Below, piece after piece: positions 1 through 6,729 of a stretch of DNA of 9,230 nt. The stretch covers positions 1 through 9,230 of the forward strand of contig CABMPD010000028.1 in NCBI GenBank assembly GCA_902388455.1. The letters run 5' to 3'. Under the pieces are notes generated by a model. That model did not search any database. It was not told the DNA's origin and saw only the letters and a program-made list of their open reading frames with translations. The DNA is from an uncultured Alistipes sp. GTDB taxonomy: Bacteria; Bacteroidota; Bacteroidia; Bacteroidales; UBA932. Within the stretch, counting starts at the first letter, position 1; every line of letters begins with the position of its first letter. Position numbers and translations under genes: made by a program.

Positions 1-10
1 GGGGGGGGGG
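1..10. repeat. Homopolymeric G tract (10 G) at window edge
   Basis: The window opens with ten consecutive G residues followed by an AT-rich stretch. A tract of this length could be a slippage-prone element. Because it lies exactly at the edge it could equally be a sequencing or assembly end artefact. Its true length cannot be judged, as the sequence to the left is not given. Confidence 0.5.
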
Positions 11-28
11 AAATTCGGGCATAAGAGA

Positions 29-208
29 ATGAGTCAGGAAAGAAAAGAAAGTCACCGGATTGAGGTTCCGATGCTCCTGAAGGAGAGTTACAGGTACGGG
101 TTGAGTTACTGTGAGTCGTGTCTGCTACACAGGGTGAGCTACTACAAGGGCCTTAGGCGGATGAGGCCAGCCACGAAGCGCTCAGAGAGCCAGGCCGGCG
201 CTAATTAA
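29..208 (+). CDS. Small hypothetical protein (59 aa), possibly the end of a longer ORF
   Basis: An ATG at 29, preceded by a purine stretch (aagaga), opens a 59-codon frame ending in TAA at 206-208. The same frame is open back to base 2 (it would read through the G tract as Gly-Gly-Gly), so it may be the 3' end of a larger gene. The product starts MSQERKESHR, contains a CxxC pair (CESC, residues 28-31) and ends strongly basic, with KRSESQAGAN at the C terminus. I see no signal peptide, no membrane segment and no family I recognise. It is transcribed towards the fimbrial operon and ends 212 bp from the end of that operon. It could be spurious, since the support is only an uninterrupted frame and a plausible start. 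Confidence 0.25.
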   Translation: MSQERKESHRIEVPMLLKESYRYGLSYCESCLLHRVSYYKGLRRMRPATKRSESQAGAN

Positions 209-334
209 GGGGTATCTTTCAAAAAACGTGCGAAAAAATTTACGTTTACGATGTGCGTAACGAAATCGAGAAGGTGACGGAGAAAGGACGGTTTGGTCGG
301 CACCTGCCGGGAGGAACTGGACTGAGAGGAAATG

Positions 335-362
335 AAAAAGGGCAGCCGGGAAGGGTCGCCCT
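335..362 (-). terminator. Probable intrinsic terminator of the fimbrial operon
   Basis: On the minus strand the arm AGGGCG (plus 357-362) pairs with TGCCCT (plus 339-344), a 5-bp perfect stem plus one G-U pair closing a loop of 12 nt. A run of five T follows directly (plus 335-339, sharing one base with the stem), then C. It begins 58 nt after the stop codon of the last operon gene, in the right place to end the transcript. The stem is short, so strength is uncertain. The remainder of 209-420 shows no gene or other structure I can support. Confidence 0.5.
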
Positions 363-420
363 ATGGTTATGCGGGGATATGCCGAACAAATCGGACACAA
401 ACCGCGCTGCCGCAATTCTA

Positions 421-3400
421 TCAGTTGGTGCCGGGATCGGTGTCGCGGATGCAGCGGACGTAACCTCGCTCGCTATCAGTGTATCCATCTTCCCACCACC
501 AATCAGGCTCATTCCAGTTTTGAAGCATAAACACCTCATTCTGCGCACTCCATATAAATCCATTGCGATGCTTGTAATCGTACTGACCATTCAGCGAGAA
601 TGCTGTACGCGACACATAAACCGCTTTTTGAGACTTGGTTTTATAGTTGAATGTCTCCCAAGCATCAGCATCCAATCTGGTCGTCATAATCAACAGCTCC
701 CGCTGATTGGGCAAACGGTATCCTCGTGGACACGGATTTATAGAATTACTTAAACTATTATATTCATCCCACCTCATTGCATTATAAAACATATTCTCAA
801 AGTACGAGCTGCCACTATGCTGAGGAGTTGGATACGTGTCAGGCAAAATTTCAAAACCTTCGTAAGGTCTGTTCACATCACTCTTCTCATCGTGATATGA
901 CAGATTCCCTCTTTCAGGGGCATCGCGCAATGATTTAGGGTTCATTCCCGACAGATTTATAGTATAAGGCCCGAGCCCTGATCCCTCTTTTTTTACAAAG
1001 TCCTGAGGAATCTGTGCCGTGTTCTCAACCTCTATTCCCAGATTTCTGACACACCGGTATGAGTAAAGCGGACCATTCTTGCCGACAGCTTCCGATTGAC
1101 CGAACGTTCCGCGCGATGCACCCTCCTCTGCCCACAGAACCCACGGGGCATCATCATCTGAATTCCAGGAACTGGACGTATAATGCCAATACTGGGCATT
1201 GCCTCCGGGACGGTAGTCCGGATAAAGTCTGGAAGCATTGTTAAGTGCCCACTCACCTATGTATATATCCGTAAGCTGGTCTATGGCCGCAAGATACCAT
1301 CTGATTTCAGAATTCGTGATCGCACCGTCACCATTCTCATCCCTGTTTCTCAACATACATGCATACGCTGCCGATTCATAACCACTCGATAGAACGTTAT
1401 AATTAGTATTGACCATAGACCAATCCTTACCTGTCATTATGTAGACCATATTCTGTCGTCCGTTCCTATTGTTTGACCAATTTCTGAGGGCTGTTCTCAT
1501 CTGGTCTCTTCCGACAGGAAGTCTATTGGAATTCTCAATATTTTTCAATGCATCATTATACTGTTCTATTGTAGCCGGTTCTATGACCGTCTCCAGTCCC
1601 CATGCCGTACTGACATCCGGTGATGTCCTGTCATAGATGGTCCTTATTGACCGCTGGGAGAATGTATACAGAGCCTCCGTAATACTTGAATTCCCGTCCG
1701 AGCTGACACGACTTCCTTCCGTCATTATGTGCAGCTGCCTGTCGTCAGTATCCACACATTGCTTCCAAAAAAGCAGATCATCATCATCTTCTTCTTCCGG
1801 ATTAGAAAGGTAAAGATACTCGTCTACAAAAGCAGTGATACAAATATGGTCTGACGCTCCGGTAGCCTTCAGGTCATCCAAAGAGTTCTGTTTGAATTTC
1901 AAATACTTGATTAACTGATCAATATCAAAAAGTGGCTGATCTGTGCCATATCCGCCTTCCACGAGAGCATCTAATTGCTGTACCGTCATCTCCGGATGAT
2001 AGTTTTGTGCCCCGGGGAACTTGACGAAGATACCATGACTGGTACCAAAGTGTCTATTGATTGCAAATTTTATCCATTGATAATCTTTGATGCCGGTATA
2101 ATCAACAGATCCATCATATACTCCGGAACTGAAAGGTGTACGTACCCCCCAGGTCATATTCTGGAAATCACTATCAACGGGAATTTCAAGAAGTCTCGTC
2201 TCATAATGTGCGTCCACATTGAATATCTGCTTGCTTTTCACAACATCTCCCTCATATCCCGGGCGTCGCTCATTTCCATCATCCACCTCCGCCTCTATAT
2301 CAGTTATTCCCTTAACCGTAAGAGTGTATTTATAATATCCGTTCTGCTCTGTATCATAATCGTCGATTTTGCCCGAAGCGAAACCCAGGTATATGATATA
2401 TCTGACTTCAGCATTTATCACCTGTGCGTCATTATCATTGTCTATATAGGAAAGGTATCCGGTGAGGACCATGTATGTGGAGTTATCATTTGCATATGTC
2501 GGAACACCTCCCTCCTGCTCGTCCCTATCTTGATAAGCCGGAGCAGACGCCTTATATAGTTTCCGGTTCTCCGGCATATAAAAGACAAAGCTTCCGCCTT
2601 TATAATACATCGTATTGTCATATTCATATGTATCCTCTACCTCAAAACCATACTCTTGTGTCGGATAATACACCGGAACTGCTCCATCCGGTCCTGTCGA
2701 GGCATCCCATTGGCTCTTAGTGTTCTCATCCTGATCCACCCATGGTCCTTCGATTCCCGCTTTCTCGTAAGGCAGGAGCCGGGACTGAGCAGGGACATTC
2801 ACAACCTGCCACGTCTTTGGCTGAAATGACAGAGCCGTCCAGTTCTTGCCCTGCGGCACCTCTGAAGTTATGTTTACCTCTACTTTAGCATCCAGTCTTT
2901 TCAATTTTACAGTACAGTCCAGCTTCTCGCCAGAAGCATTGGAGCTGATAGTTATAATTCTGGAGCCTTGTGAGTTCTCTCCATACCCGGACATCATAAA
3001 ACGGTCGCCCCTGGATACTGTCCGGGTCACACCAACCACAAGGTCTTTCAAGTCATCAAGACTGTTTACAGCATCCAGCTCATCCTTGGTCACGGCATAC
3101 CTTGTATCTTCTATTCCGATATTTGCCAATGCCACAACAGTCGCACTATTTGTAACAGGTACATTGAAACTTACGCTTCCTTCCGTTGGTTTGTCCGACG
3201 AGCCCTGTGTCACTGTTATGCTGCCCGAGGTAAAGAACGCCAGATTGTCACCAGAATCATCTGTCGTGGGTACACGCTGATAGTTTGAGTTATTATCGAA
3301 AACAAGAATATAAATATTCTCGACATAGAACTCATCTTCGGAAGACTGTGCCGCCCTGGTATATACAGGACTGTTGCTGACTCCGAAACCAAGATTGACT

Positions 3401-3513
3401 TCAGTGACAACACCTTCTTCCACCAGGGCGAAATCTCTCTCATTGAGGCTGCAACCGACAAAAAGACATCCGCATGCAACGAGACTTATTATCTTCTTTA
3501 TCATATTCTGCAT
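421..3513 (-). CDS. Large fimbrial lipoprotein, DUF4906-like with FISUMP-like C-terminal modules; probable pilus tip adhesin
   Basis: This 1030-residue protein is probably a surface-exposed tip or minor subunit of the type V pilus. It starts MQNMIKK with a hydrophobic segment and lipobox LFVGC (lipidated Cys21). A second in-frame ATG at 3504 gives MIKKII and is an equally good start. A T-R-A site (52-54) may be a maturation cleavage point. The N-terminal part (about 55-210) has the pattern of Mfa-type pilins (YILVFDNNSNY, LKRLDAKVEVNI). Residues 348-410 (YIIYLGFASG, YKYTLTVKGI) resemble DUF4906 proteins. The C-terminal third carries an EF-hand-type loop, DENGDGAITNSE (725-736), then SYRCVRNLG (818-826), NPCPRGYRLPNQREL (926-940) and a final GYVRCIRD (1017-1024). 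The last two are typical of FISUMP (Fibrobacter succinogenes major paralogous) lectin-like domains. An acidic run (573-579) splits the middle. It starts 8 nt after gene 5 ends and is last in the operon. The adhesin role is inferred from size and position. Domain names are from memory. Confidence 0.85.
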   Translation of the reverse strand: MQNMIKKIISLVACGCLFVGCSLNERDFALVEEGVVTEVNLGFGVSNSPVYTRAAQSSEDEFYVENIYILVFDNNSNYQRVPTTDDSGDNLAFFTSGSITVTQGSSDKPTEGSVSFNVPVTNSATVVALANIGIEDTRYAVTKDELDAVNSLDDLKDLVVGVTRTVSRGDRFMMSGYGENSQGSRIITISSNASGEKLDCTVKLKRLDAKVEVNITSEVPQGKNWTALSFQPKTWQVVNVPAQSRLLPYEKAGIEGPWVDQDENTKSQWDASTGPDGAVPVYYPTQEYGFEVEDTYEYDNTMYYKGGSFVFYMPENRKLYKASAPAYQDRDEQEGGVPTYANDNSTYMVLTGYLSYIDNDNDAQVINAEVRYIIYLGFASGKIDDYDTEQNGYYKYTLTVKGITDIEAEVDDGNERRPGYEGDVVKSKQIFNVDAHYETRLLEIPVDSDFQNMTWGVRTPFSSGVYDGSVDYTGIKDYQWIKFAINRHFGTSHGIFVKFPGAQNYHPEMTVQQLDALVEGGYGTDQPLFDIDQLIKYLKFKQNSLDDLKATGASDHICITAFVDEYLYLSNPEEEDDDDLLFWKQCVDTDDRQLHIMTEGSRVSSDGNSSITEALYTFSQRSIRTIYDRTSPDVSTAWGLETVIEPATIEQYNDALKNIENSNRLPVGRDQMRTALRNWSNNRNGRQNMVYIMTGKDWSMVNTNYNVLSSGYESAAYACMLRNRDENGDGAITNSEIRWYLAAIDQLTDIYIGEWALNNASRLYPDYRPGGNAQYWHYTSSSWNSDDDAPWVLWAEEGASRGTFGQSEAVGKNGPLYSYRCVRNLGIEVENTAQIPQDFVKKEGSGLGPYTINLSGMNPKSLRDAPERGNLSYHDEKSDVNRPYEGFEILPDTYPTPQHSGSSYFENMFYNAMRWDEYNSLSNSINPCPRGYRLPNQRELLIMTTRLDADAWETFNYKTKSQKAVYVSRTAFSLNGQYDYKHRNGFIWSAQNEVFMLQNWNEPDWWWEDGYTDSERGYVRCIRDTDPGTN
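1777..1797. repeat. Trinucleotide repeats encoding an acidic run
   Basis: On the plus strand four ATC triplets are followed by three TTC triplets. In the coding (minus) sense they are three GAA and four GAT codons, giving Glu3-Asp4 at residues 573-579 of the large tip-like protein. Short in-frame triplet runs like this can change length without shifting frame. The residues would form a flexible acidic or cation-binding loop. Confidence 0.6.
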
Positions 3514-3521
3514 TATTTTTA

Positions 3522-4559
3522 TTATTCGTATGGAGGTACTATTATCTCATTTGTAGTCCAATCCTCAACCTTAAAGTCCAGATCGACTCCCGTGGTAGAA
3601 ATCACAGCAGTTATATTTACCTGGGTGTTACGGACAAACGCATTGACATTTGTCGCAAATACCAGCGGATTGTAATGCCTTACACTGGTCCCGAGCTCAA
3701 GAGTAAACGGACTGTTGCTTACATCGAACTCCTGATCGGAAGATGCCGAATACGCCGGATACAGGTATAGAGAAAGTCCGGGACTTGTCGTATTGGGCTC
3801 TATTGTTGCTATATTTTCCGCCTCGTATGACTTGCTTTGATATTCCTGCTGAGGCACATCCATCTCTCTCTCCCTGAAAAGATAGAACCTGTCACCGAAG
3901 AACGGGCCGAACTTCACAGTATTCAAGACGATGCTCTCCTGAGTTACATTCTGCACTTTAAGATTGATTTTCAGCACCGAGCGATACAACTGCACTTGAA
4001 CAGGCTGAATATCGTCATCGATTAGGCAATCCTCACTCATACCTGTCATCGGCAAGCCTTTTTCAACAATCTGCGGGCCGGTTCTAGGAAAATTTCTGTC
4101 ATTAATATCCGCAGCCTCATCAACAAACAGCACTTTTCGGTTCTGATCCAATTTAGAGAGAATCACATCGTCCGTATATTCCATTCCGAGACTTTCTTCA
4201 TTCGCTATGACATAAAATCTCACAATGATGCCCTTGGGCAGATTTTTAACTACATAAGTACATGTTTTAGAATTACCCGGCACAGTGATCTTATCATTAC
4301 TAAGAATCTCACGGGAAGTCGGATCTCCTGTGACAGCCATAATCCTCAACGTTCTGAGGCCCTCGTAAAGAGACGCATCGACATAATCATCGGCTTTTGT
4401 CCATGGCTGTTCATCGACATCCACATTTTCCCCTGTCAGCCCTATCTGTATGGACACATCCGCAAATCCTGTTTTCAGTTCCGTACTATTGCAAGATGAA
4501 AGCAGGGCCATCCAGAACAAGACGGCCATAACACCGATATATCTACATATATGCTTCAT
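3522..4559 (-). CDS. Mfa2/FimB-like or accessory fimbrial lipoprotein
   Basis: This 345-residue exported lipoprotein looks like an accessory subunit of a type V pilus. I chose the ATG at 4559 because it gives MKHICRYIG, a normal lipoprotein signal with lipobox LLSSC (Cys23), and the two upstream genes also start with MKH. An ATG at 4577 would add six residues and overlap the stop of gene 4 by 7 nt. T-K-A (54-56) may be a maturation site. The layout fits Mfa2/FimB-type proteins: a strand-rich N-terminal domain (LRTLRIMAVTGD at 68-79, VRFYVIANEE at 113-122), then LPMTG (169-173), LYRSVLKINL (191-200), and a C-terminal domain ending FKVEDWTT with a short tail EIIVPPYE. The gap to gene 4 is 11 nt, so the two are probably co-translated. 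It could be a shaft-tip adaptor rather than an anchor, because it carries the cleavage-like site that the DUF5119-type gene lacks near its lipid anchor. Confidence 0.8.
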   Translation of the reverse strand: MKHICRYIGVMAVLFWMALLSSCNSTELKTGFADVSIQIGLTGENVDVDEQPWTKADDYVDASLYEGLRTLRIMAVTGDPTSREILSNDKITVPGNSKTCTYVVKNLPKGIIVRFYVIANEESLGMEYTDDVILSKLDQNRKVLFVDEAADINDRNFPRTGPQIVEKGLPMTGMSEDCLIDDDIQPVQVQLYRSVLKINLKVQNVTQESIVLNTVKFGPFFGDRFYLFREREMDVPQQEYQSKSYEAENIATIEPNTTSPGLSLYLYPAYSASSDQEFDVSNSPFTLELGTSVRHYNPLVFATNVNAFVRNTQVNITAVISTTGVDLDFKVEDWTTNEIIVPPYE

Positions 4560-4570
4560 ATCAACATCTT

Positions 4571-5614
4571 TTACCATCGCACTGAATAATCTTTCTTATC
4601 CCAGTCCTCTACGTCAATTTTCAAGGTGACGTCGGCCGATCCGACAGAGAGTGTGTACCGGTAGTGGCGGCCGGGCTCCCAGGCGGGGGAGGAGGGGAGG
4701 CTGACGGTCTTGGTTTCGGGCTGTCCGCCGTTGAGGGTGTAGGAGACTACGACGTTGATGGGGGCGAGGCCGTTCGTTCCGTCTCCCGGGGTCTGGGGGA
4801 TGAGCAGAAGGTCGGACAGGACATCGACGGGGGGGCCGTCTGAAGGGAGGGGTGAAGTTATTTTAGACGGGTCGGCGGAAAAACTTCCGGGAGGGACTTT
4901 GGAAAGTTCCTTGAATTCTGTCAGAAGGCGCCACTTCCCGGAATTTTCCGCACCGTTGTATTCGCCGAGCACGCTCATGCCGCTGAAGGTAAGGGTTGTC
5001 AGCGATACGTTGCTGCTGTTTGTCTTGACGGCGATGGTGACCCGGGACAGCAGGTGGTTGAATTTGAAGGCTACGGGAACGGATGCGTTGGGATCTGTTC
5101 CCATATAGGTGCGGGTGTGTTCGGCTGTCATCAGGTCATGGGAGGCTGTGGGACCGTAGTAGTAATTGACGGTAAGGCCTTCCAATGCTGCCCCCTCGCC
5201 TTTGGGTGCTGTAAATATCACCTCCAGTGCATCTTGTCCCTGTACGGGCTCTGTGACTTGTAGGTCAGATGGCAGCGGATAGAAGGCCTCGAAGTGCCAG
5301 TACCCATTCTCCCACAACTTTAAATCGTCGTACACCCAAGCGCCGCTATTGTCTTTGTACACCTCTATGCCGTCCATAGGTAGAGGACTGCTCAACGAGC
5401 CATCAGGGTTATAATGTGCGGCCCAGACAGCAAATTCGCCCATCTTATTAGAAGACTCCACAGGTGCCTTTGTCTCAACCGCAGATGTGAATCCTATATA
5501 CCGCTCTGTCTGTCCGGGGTTGTCAATGCTGACTTTAGCACACGATGACGCGGACAGCAACAGAGACAGAGCGGCTGCGGTATTCAGAATCGATATCTTG
5601 GATGCATGTTTCAT
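4571..5614 (-). CDS. Fimbrillin family lipoprotein (second pilin-like subunit)
   Basis: This 347-residue fimbrillin is probably a minor or alternative shaft subunit. The start at 5614 gives MKHASKISIL, a hydrophobic segment and lipobox SASSC (Cys25). The frame runs 14 codons further upstream to a TTG at 5656, but that lies inside a strong hairpin and would spoil the signal peptide. After the Cys come ERYIGFTSAV (37-46) and T-K-A (48-50), closely resembling the RYIGF and TKA of gene 3. SVPVAFKFNHLLSRVTI (178-194) is the family's conserved strand motif and matches gene 3's NVPVQFNFRHALS. The protein ends LKIDVEDWDKKDYSVRW, with the V-x-D-W C-terminal motif of this group. Base composition is odd: the part coding for the C-terminal half (about 4620-5110) is G-rich on the plus strand and near 65% GC in a sampled line, unlike both neighbours. 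It follows gene 3 by 72 nt holding a hairpin. Confidence 0.85.
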   Translation of the reverse strand: MKHASKISILNTAAALSLLLSASSCAKVSIDNPGQTERYIGFTSAVETKAPVESSNKMGEFAVWAAHYNPDGSLSSPLPMDGIEVYKDNSGAWVYDDLKLWENGYWHFEAFYPLPSDLQVTEPVQGQDALEVIFTAPKGEGAALEGLTVNYYYGPTASHDLMTAEHTRTYMGTDPNASVPVAFKFNHLLSRVTIAVKTNSSNVSLTTLTFSGMSVLGEYNGAENSGKWRLLTEFKELSKVPPGSFSADPSKITSPLPSDGPPVDVLSDLLLIPQTPGDGTNGLAPINVVVSYTLNGGQPETKTVSLPSSPAWEPGRHYRYTLSVGSADVTLKIDVEDWDKKDYSVRW

Positions 5615-5638
5615 CGCGACTGTAATTTTTGTTAGGGA

Positions 5639-5666
5639 CCGGGAGGGGACATTCAACCCCGCCCGG
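5639..5666 (-). promoter_or_regulatory. GC-rich intergenic hairpin between the two fimbrillin genes
   Basis: On the mRNA strand CCGGGCGGGG (plus 5657-5666) pairs with CCCCTCCCGG (plus 5639-5648): nine G-C pairs and one internal C-T mismatch, around an 8-nt loop. It starts 20 nt after the gene 3 stop and ends 24 nt before the gene 4 start. No T run follows, so it is not a standard intrinsic terminator. It could partly attenuate transcription, block 3' decay to protect the upstream pilin message, or limit translation of gene 4. Any of these would make more of gene 3 product than of genes 4-6. Confidence 0.6.
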
Positions 5667-5686
5667 CCGGTTGGTTTGAAAAATCT

Positions 5687-6637
5687 TTACTGTTGTGCAT
5701 CCAAATCGCCAAGGCTTACATCTGTATCAGTCCATGGAGTAACCTCGGGATCGGCAAATGTGATGACATCCATGTCCGCACCCGTAATGGTTGCAACATA
5801 GTTATAACGATATCCGGCAGTAAATTGCTGTCCACTTATAGATGCCTGCAGATTCTTTGTGCCATTGCCGTCTCCGAATGTCGCTGTGAAAGTCACGGTA
5901 AAGGAAACACCGCTTTCCCCAGGAATTACTACAAACGGTTCGCTCTCTCCAGGAGTTGAAGTTTCTGTTGCAAAATCTTCAGCTAAAAGGTCTGTAGGAG
6001 TCTCCCAATTACTCCAAACAATACCGCCAGTGTTATCAAAGCTCAAGTCTCCCTGTGCTTTTATTCCTGACACCGTGAAGCTGGAGATATTAATTTTATT
6101 ATCAACACCGTCACCGAGTTCGCTATTGATAGTGAATTTAATCATGGACAGCGCATGTCTGAAATTGAATTGCACGGGAACATTGCTTGTGCTGAGTTCA
6201 GAAGCATTGGATGCAATAGCGACGAGAAGGTCTTTTGCATGTGTCGACGTGTTGTAGTCGGTAACCGTGAGATTTGTTCCATTCCATGCGAATCCCTCCA
6301 CTTTGCCGCCTCTCTCACCACCGTTGGAGTATGCTGCGAAAGTATAAGTCTTGCCAGATTCCCATATCTCCCTCTCATCGTATATCCACTGATCGGGAGT
6401 GTTACTCTCATACACTTCTTCATTTTCGAAGATTGGATCACTGTTCTTTTGTCCAAAAACATAGAAGGACTTGATGTTGTCAGTCGTCACCTCATCCACA
6501 GCCTTAGTTGGATTCCAGATGAATGCGTCAAACCCGATGTACCTGCTGTCAGGCACGTCTGTGACTTCTGTCTTGGCGCATGAGCCGAGGGCGAGCACCA
6601 TTGCCGCTGCTGCGGCCGTAAGTAAAAAGTGTTTCAT
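5687..6637 (-). CDS. Fimbrillin family lipoprotein, probable major pilus subunit
   Basis: This 316-residue protein is a fimbrillin (Mfa-like pilin), the likely shaft subunit of the pilus. MKHFLLTAAAAAMVLALGSC is a textbook lipoprotein signal with lipobox LGSC (Cys20). It is followed by SRYIGFDAF (31-39) and T-K-A (44-46). In P. gingivalis FimA and Mfa1 the lipidated leader is removed by cleavage between Arg and Ala, which opens a groove for strand exchange; K45-A46 is the corresponding candidate here. The conserved core NVPVQFNFRHALSMIKFTI spans 152-170, and YRYNYVATITGA (276-287) precedes the C-terminal VTPWTDTDVSLGDLDAQQ, which would supply the donor strand. It has its own 92-nt A/C-rich leader and is followed by a stable hairpin, both fitting the most abundant product of the operon. 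The gene sequence alone does not prove it is the major subunit; gene 4 is the alternative. Confidence 0.88.
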   Translation of the reverse strand: MKHFLLTAAAAAMVLALGSCAKTEVTDVPDSRYIGFDAFIWNPTKAVDEVTTDNIKSFYVFGQKNSDPIFENEEVYESNTPDQWIYDEREIWESGKTYTFAAYSNGGERGGKVEGFAWNGTNLTVTDYNTSTHAKDLLVAIASNASELSTSNVPVQFNFRHALSMIKFTINSELGDGVDNKINISSFTVSGIKAQGDLSFDNTGGIVWSNWETPTDLLAEDFATETSTPGESEPFVVIPGESGVSFTVTFTATFGDGNGTKNLQASISGQQFTAGYRYNYVATITGADMDVITFADPEVTPWTDTDVSLGDLDAQQ

Positions 6638-6729
6638 AAACTTTTGTTTAATTTGTTAATAATTTGTTGTTTACTTTGATTGTTACCCTTTTCTTGTTTC
6701 ATGCTGTCATGTCATTTCATAACATTGTA
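6638..6729 (-). promoter_or_regulatory. A/C-rich leader before the first fimbrillin gene
   Basis: The 92 nt between genes 2 and 3 are AT-rich. On the mRNA strand AACAAA occurs three times (plus 6643-6648, 6652-6657, 6663-6668) just before the ATG, and TGTCATGTCA (plus 6705-6714) is a direct repeat of five bases. There is no Shine-Dalgarno sequence and no convincing TAnnTTTG box. A-rich leaders commonly support strong translation in Bacteroidetes, which fits a highly made pilin. An additional promoter here is possible but not visible. Confidence 0.35.

Noticed and set aside
182..415. Minus-strand 77-codon frame downstream of the operon
   Set aside because: It spans the terminator hairpin, has a low-complexity Phe/Ser/Arg composition and shows no start signal or family resemblance.
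253..753. Plus-strand open frame of 166 codons
   Set aside because: It overlaps the 3' end of the large tip-like gene antisense and runs through its terminator. The translation has no domain, and the minus-strand frame there is clearly coding (FISUMP-like motifs).
1975..2559. Plus-strand open frame of 194 codons with hydrophobic stretches
   Set aside because: It lies wholly antisense within the 1030-residue gene. The apparent membrane-like segments are what the opposite strand of a Tyr/Asp-rich protein yields.
4755..5108. Plus-strand open frame of 117 codons
   Set aside because: It is antisense to the second fimbrillin in its GC-rich part, where stop codons are rare. It has no recognisable feature.
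5615..5656. TTG start adding 14 residues to the second fimbrillin
   Set aside because: It lies at the base of the hairpin loop and puts extra residues ahead of a complete lipoprotein signal. The ATG at 5614 gives MKH like its neighbours.
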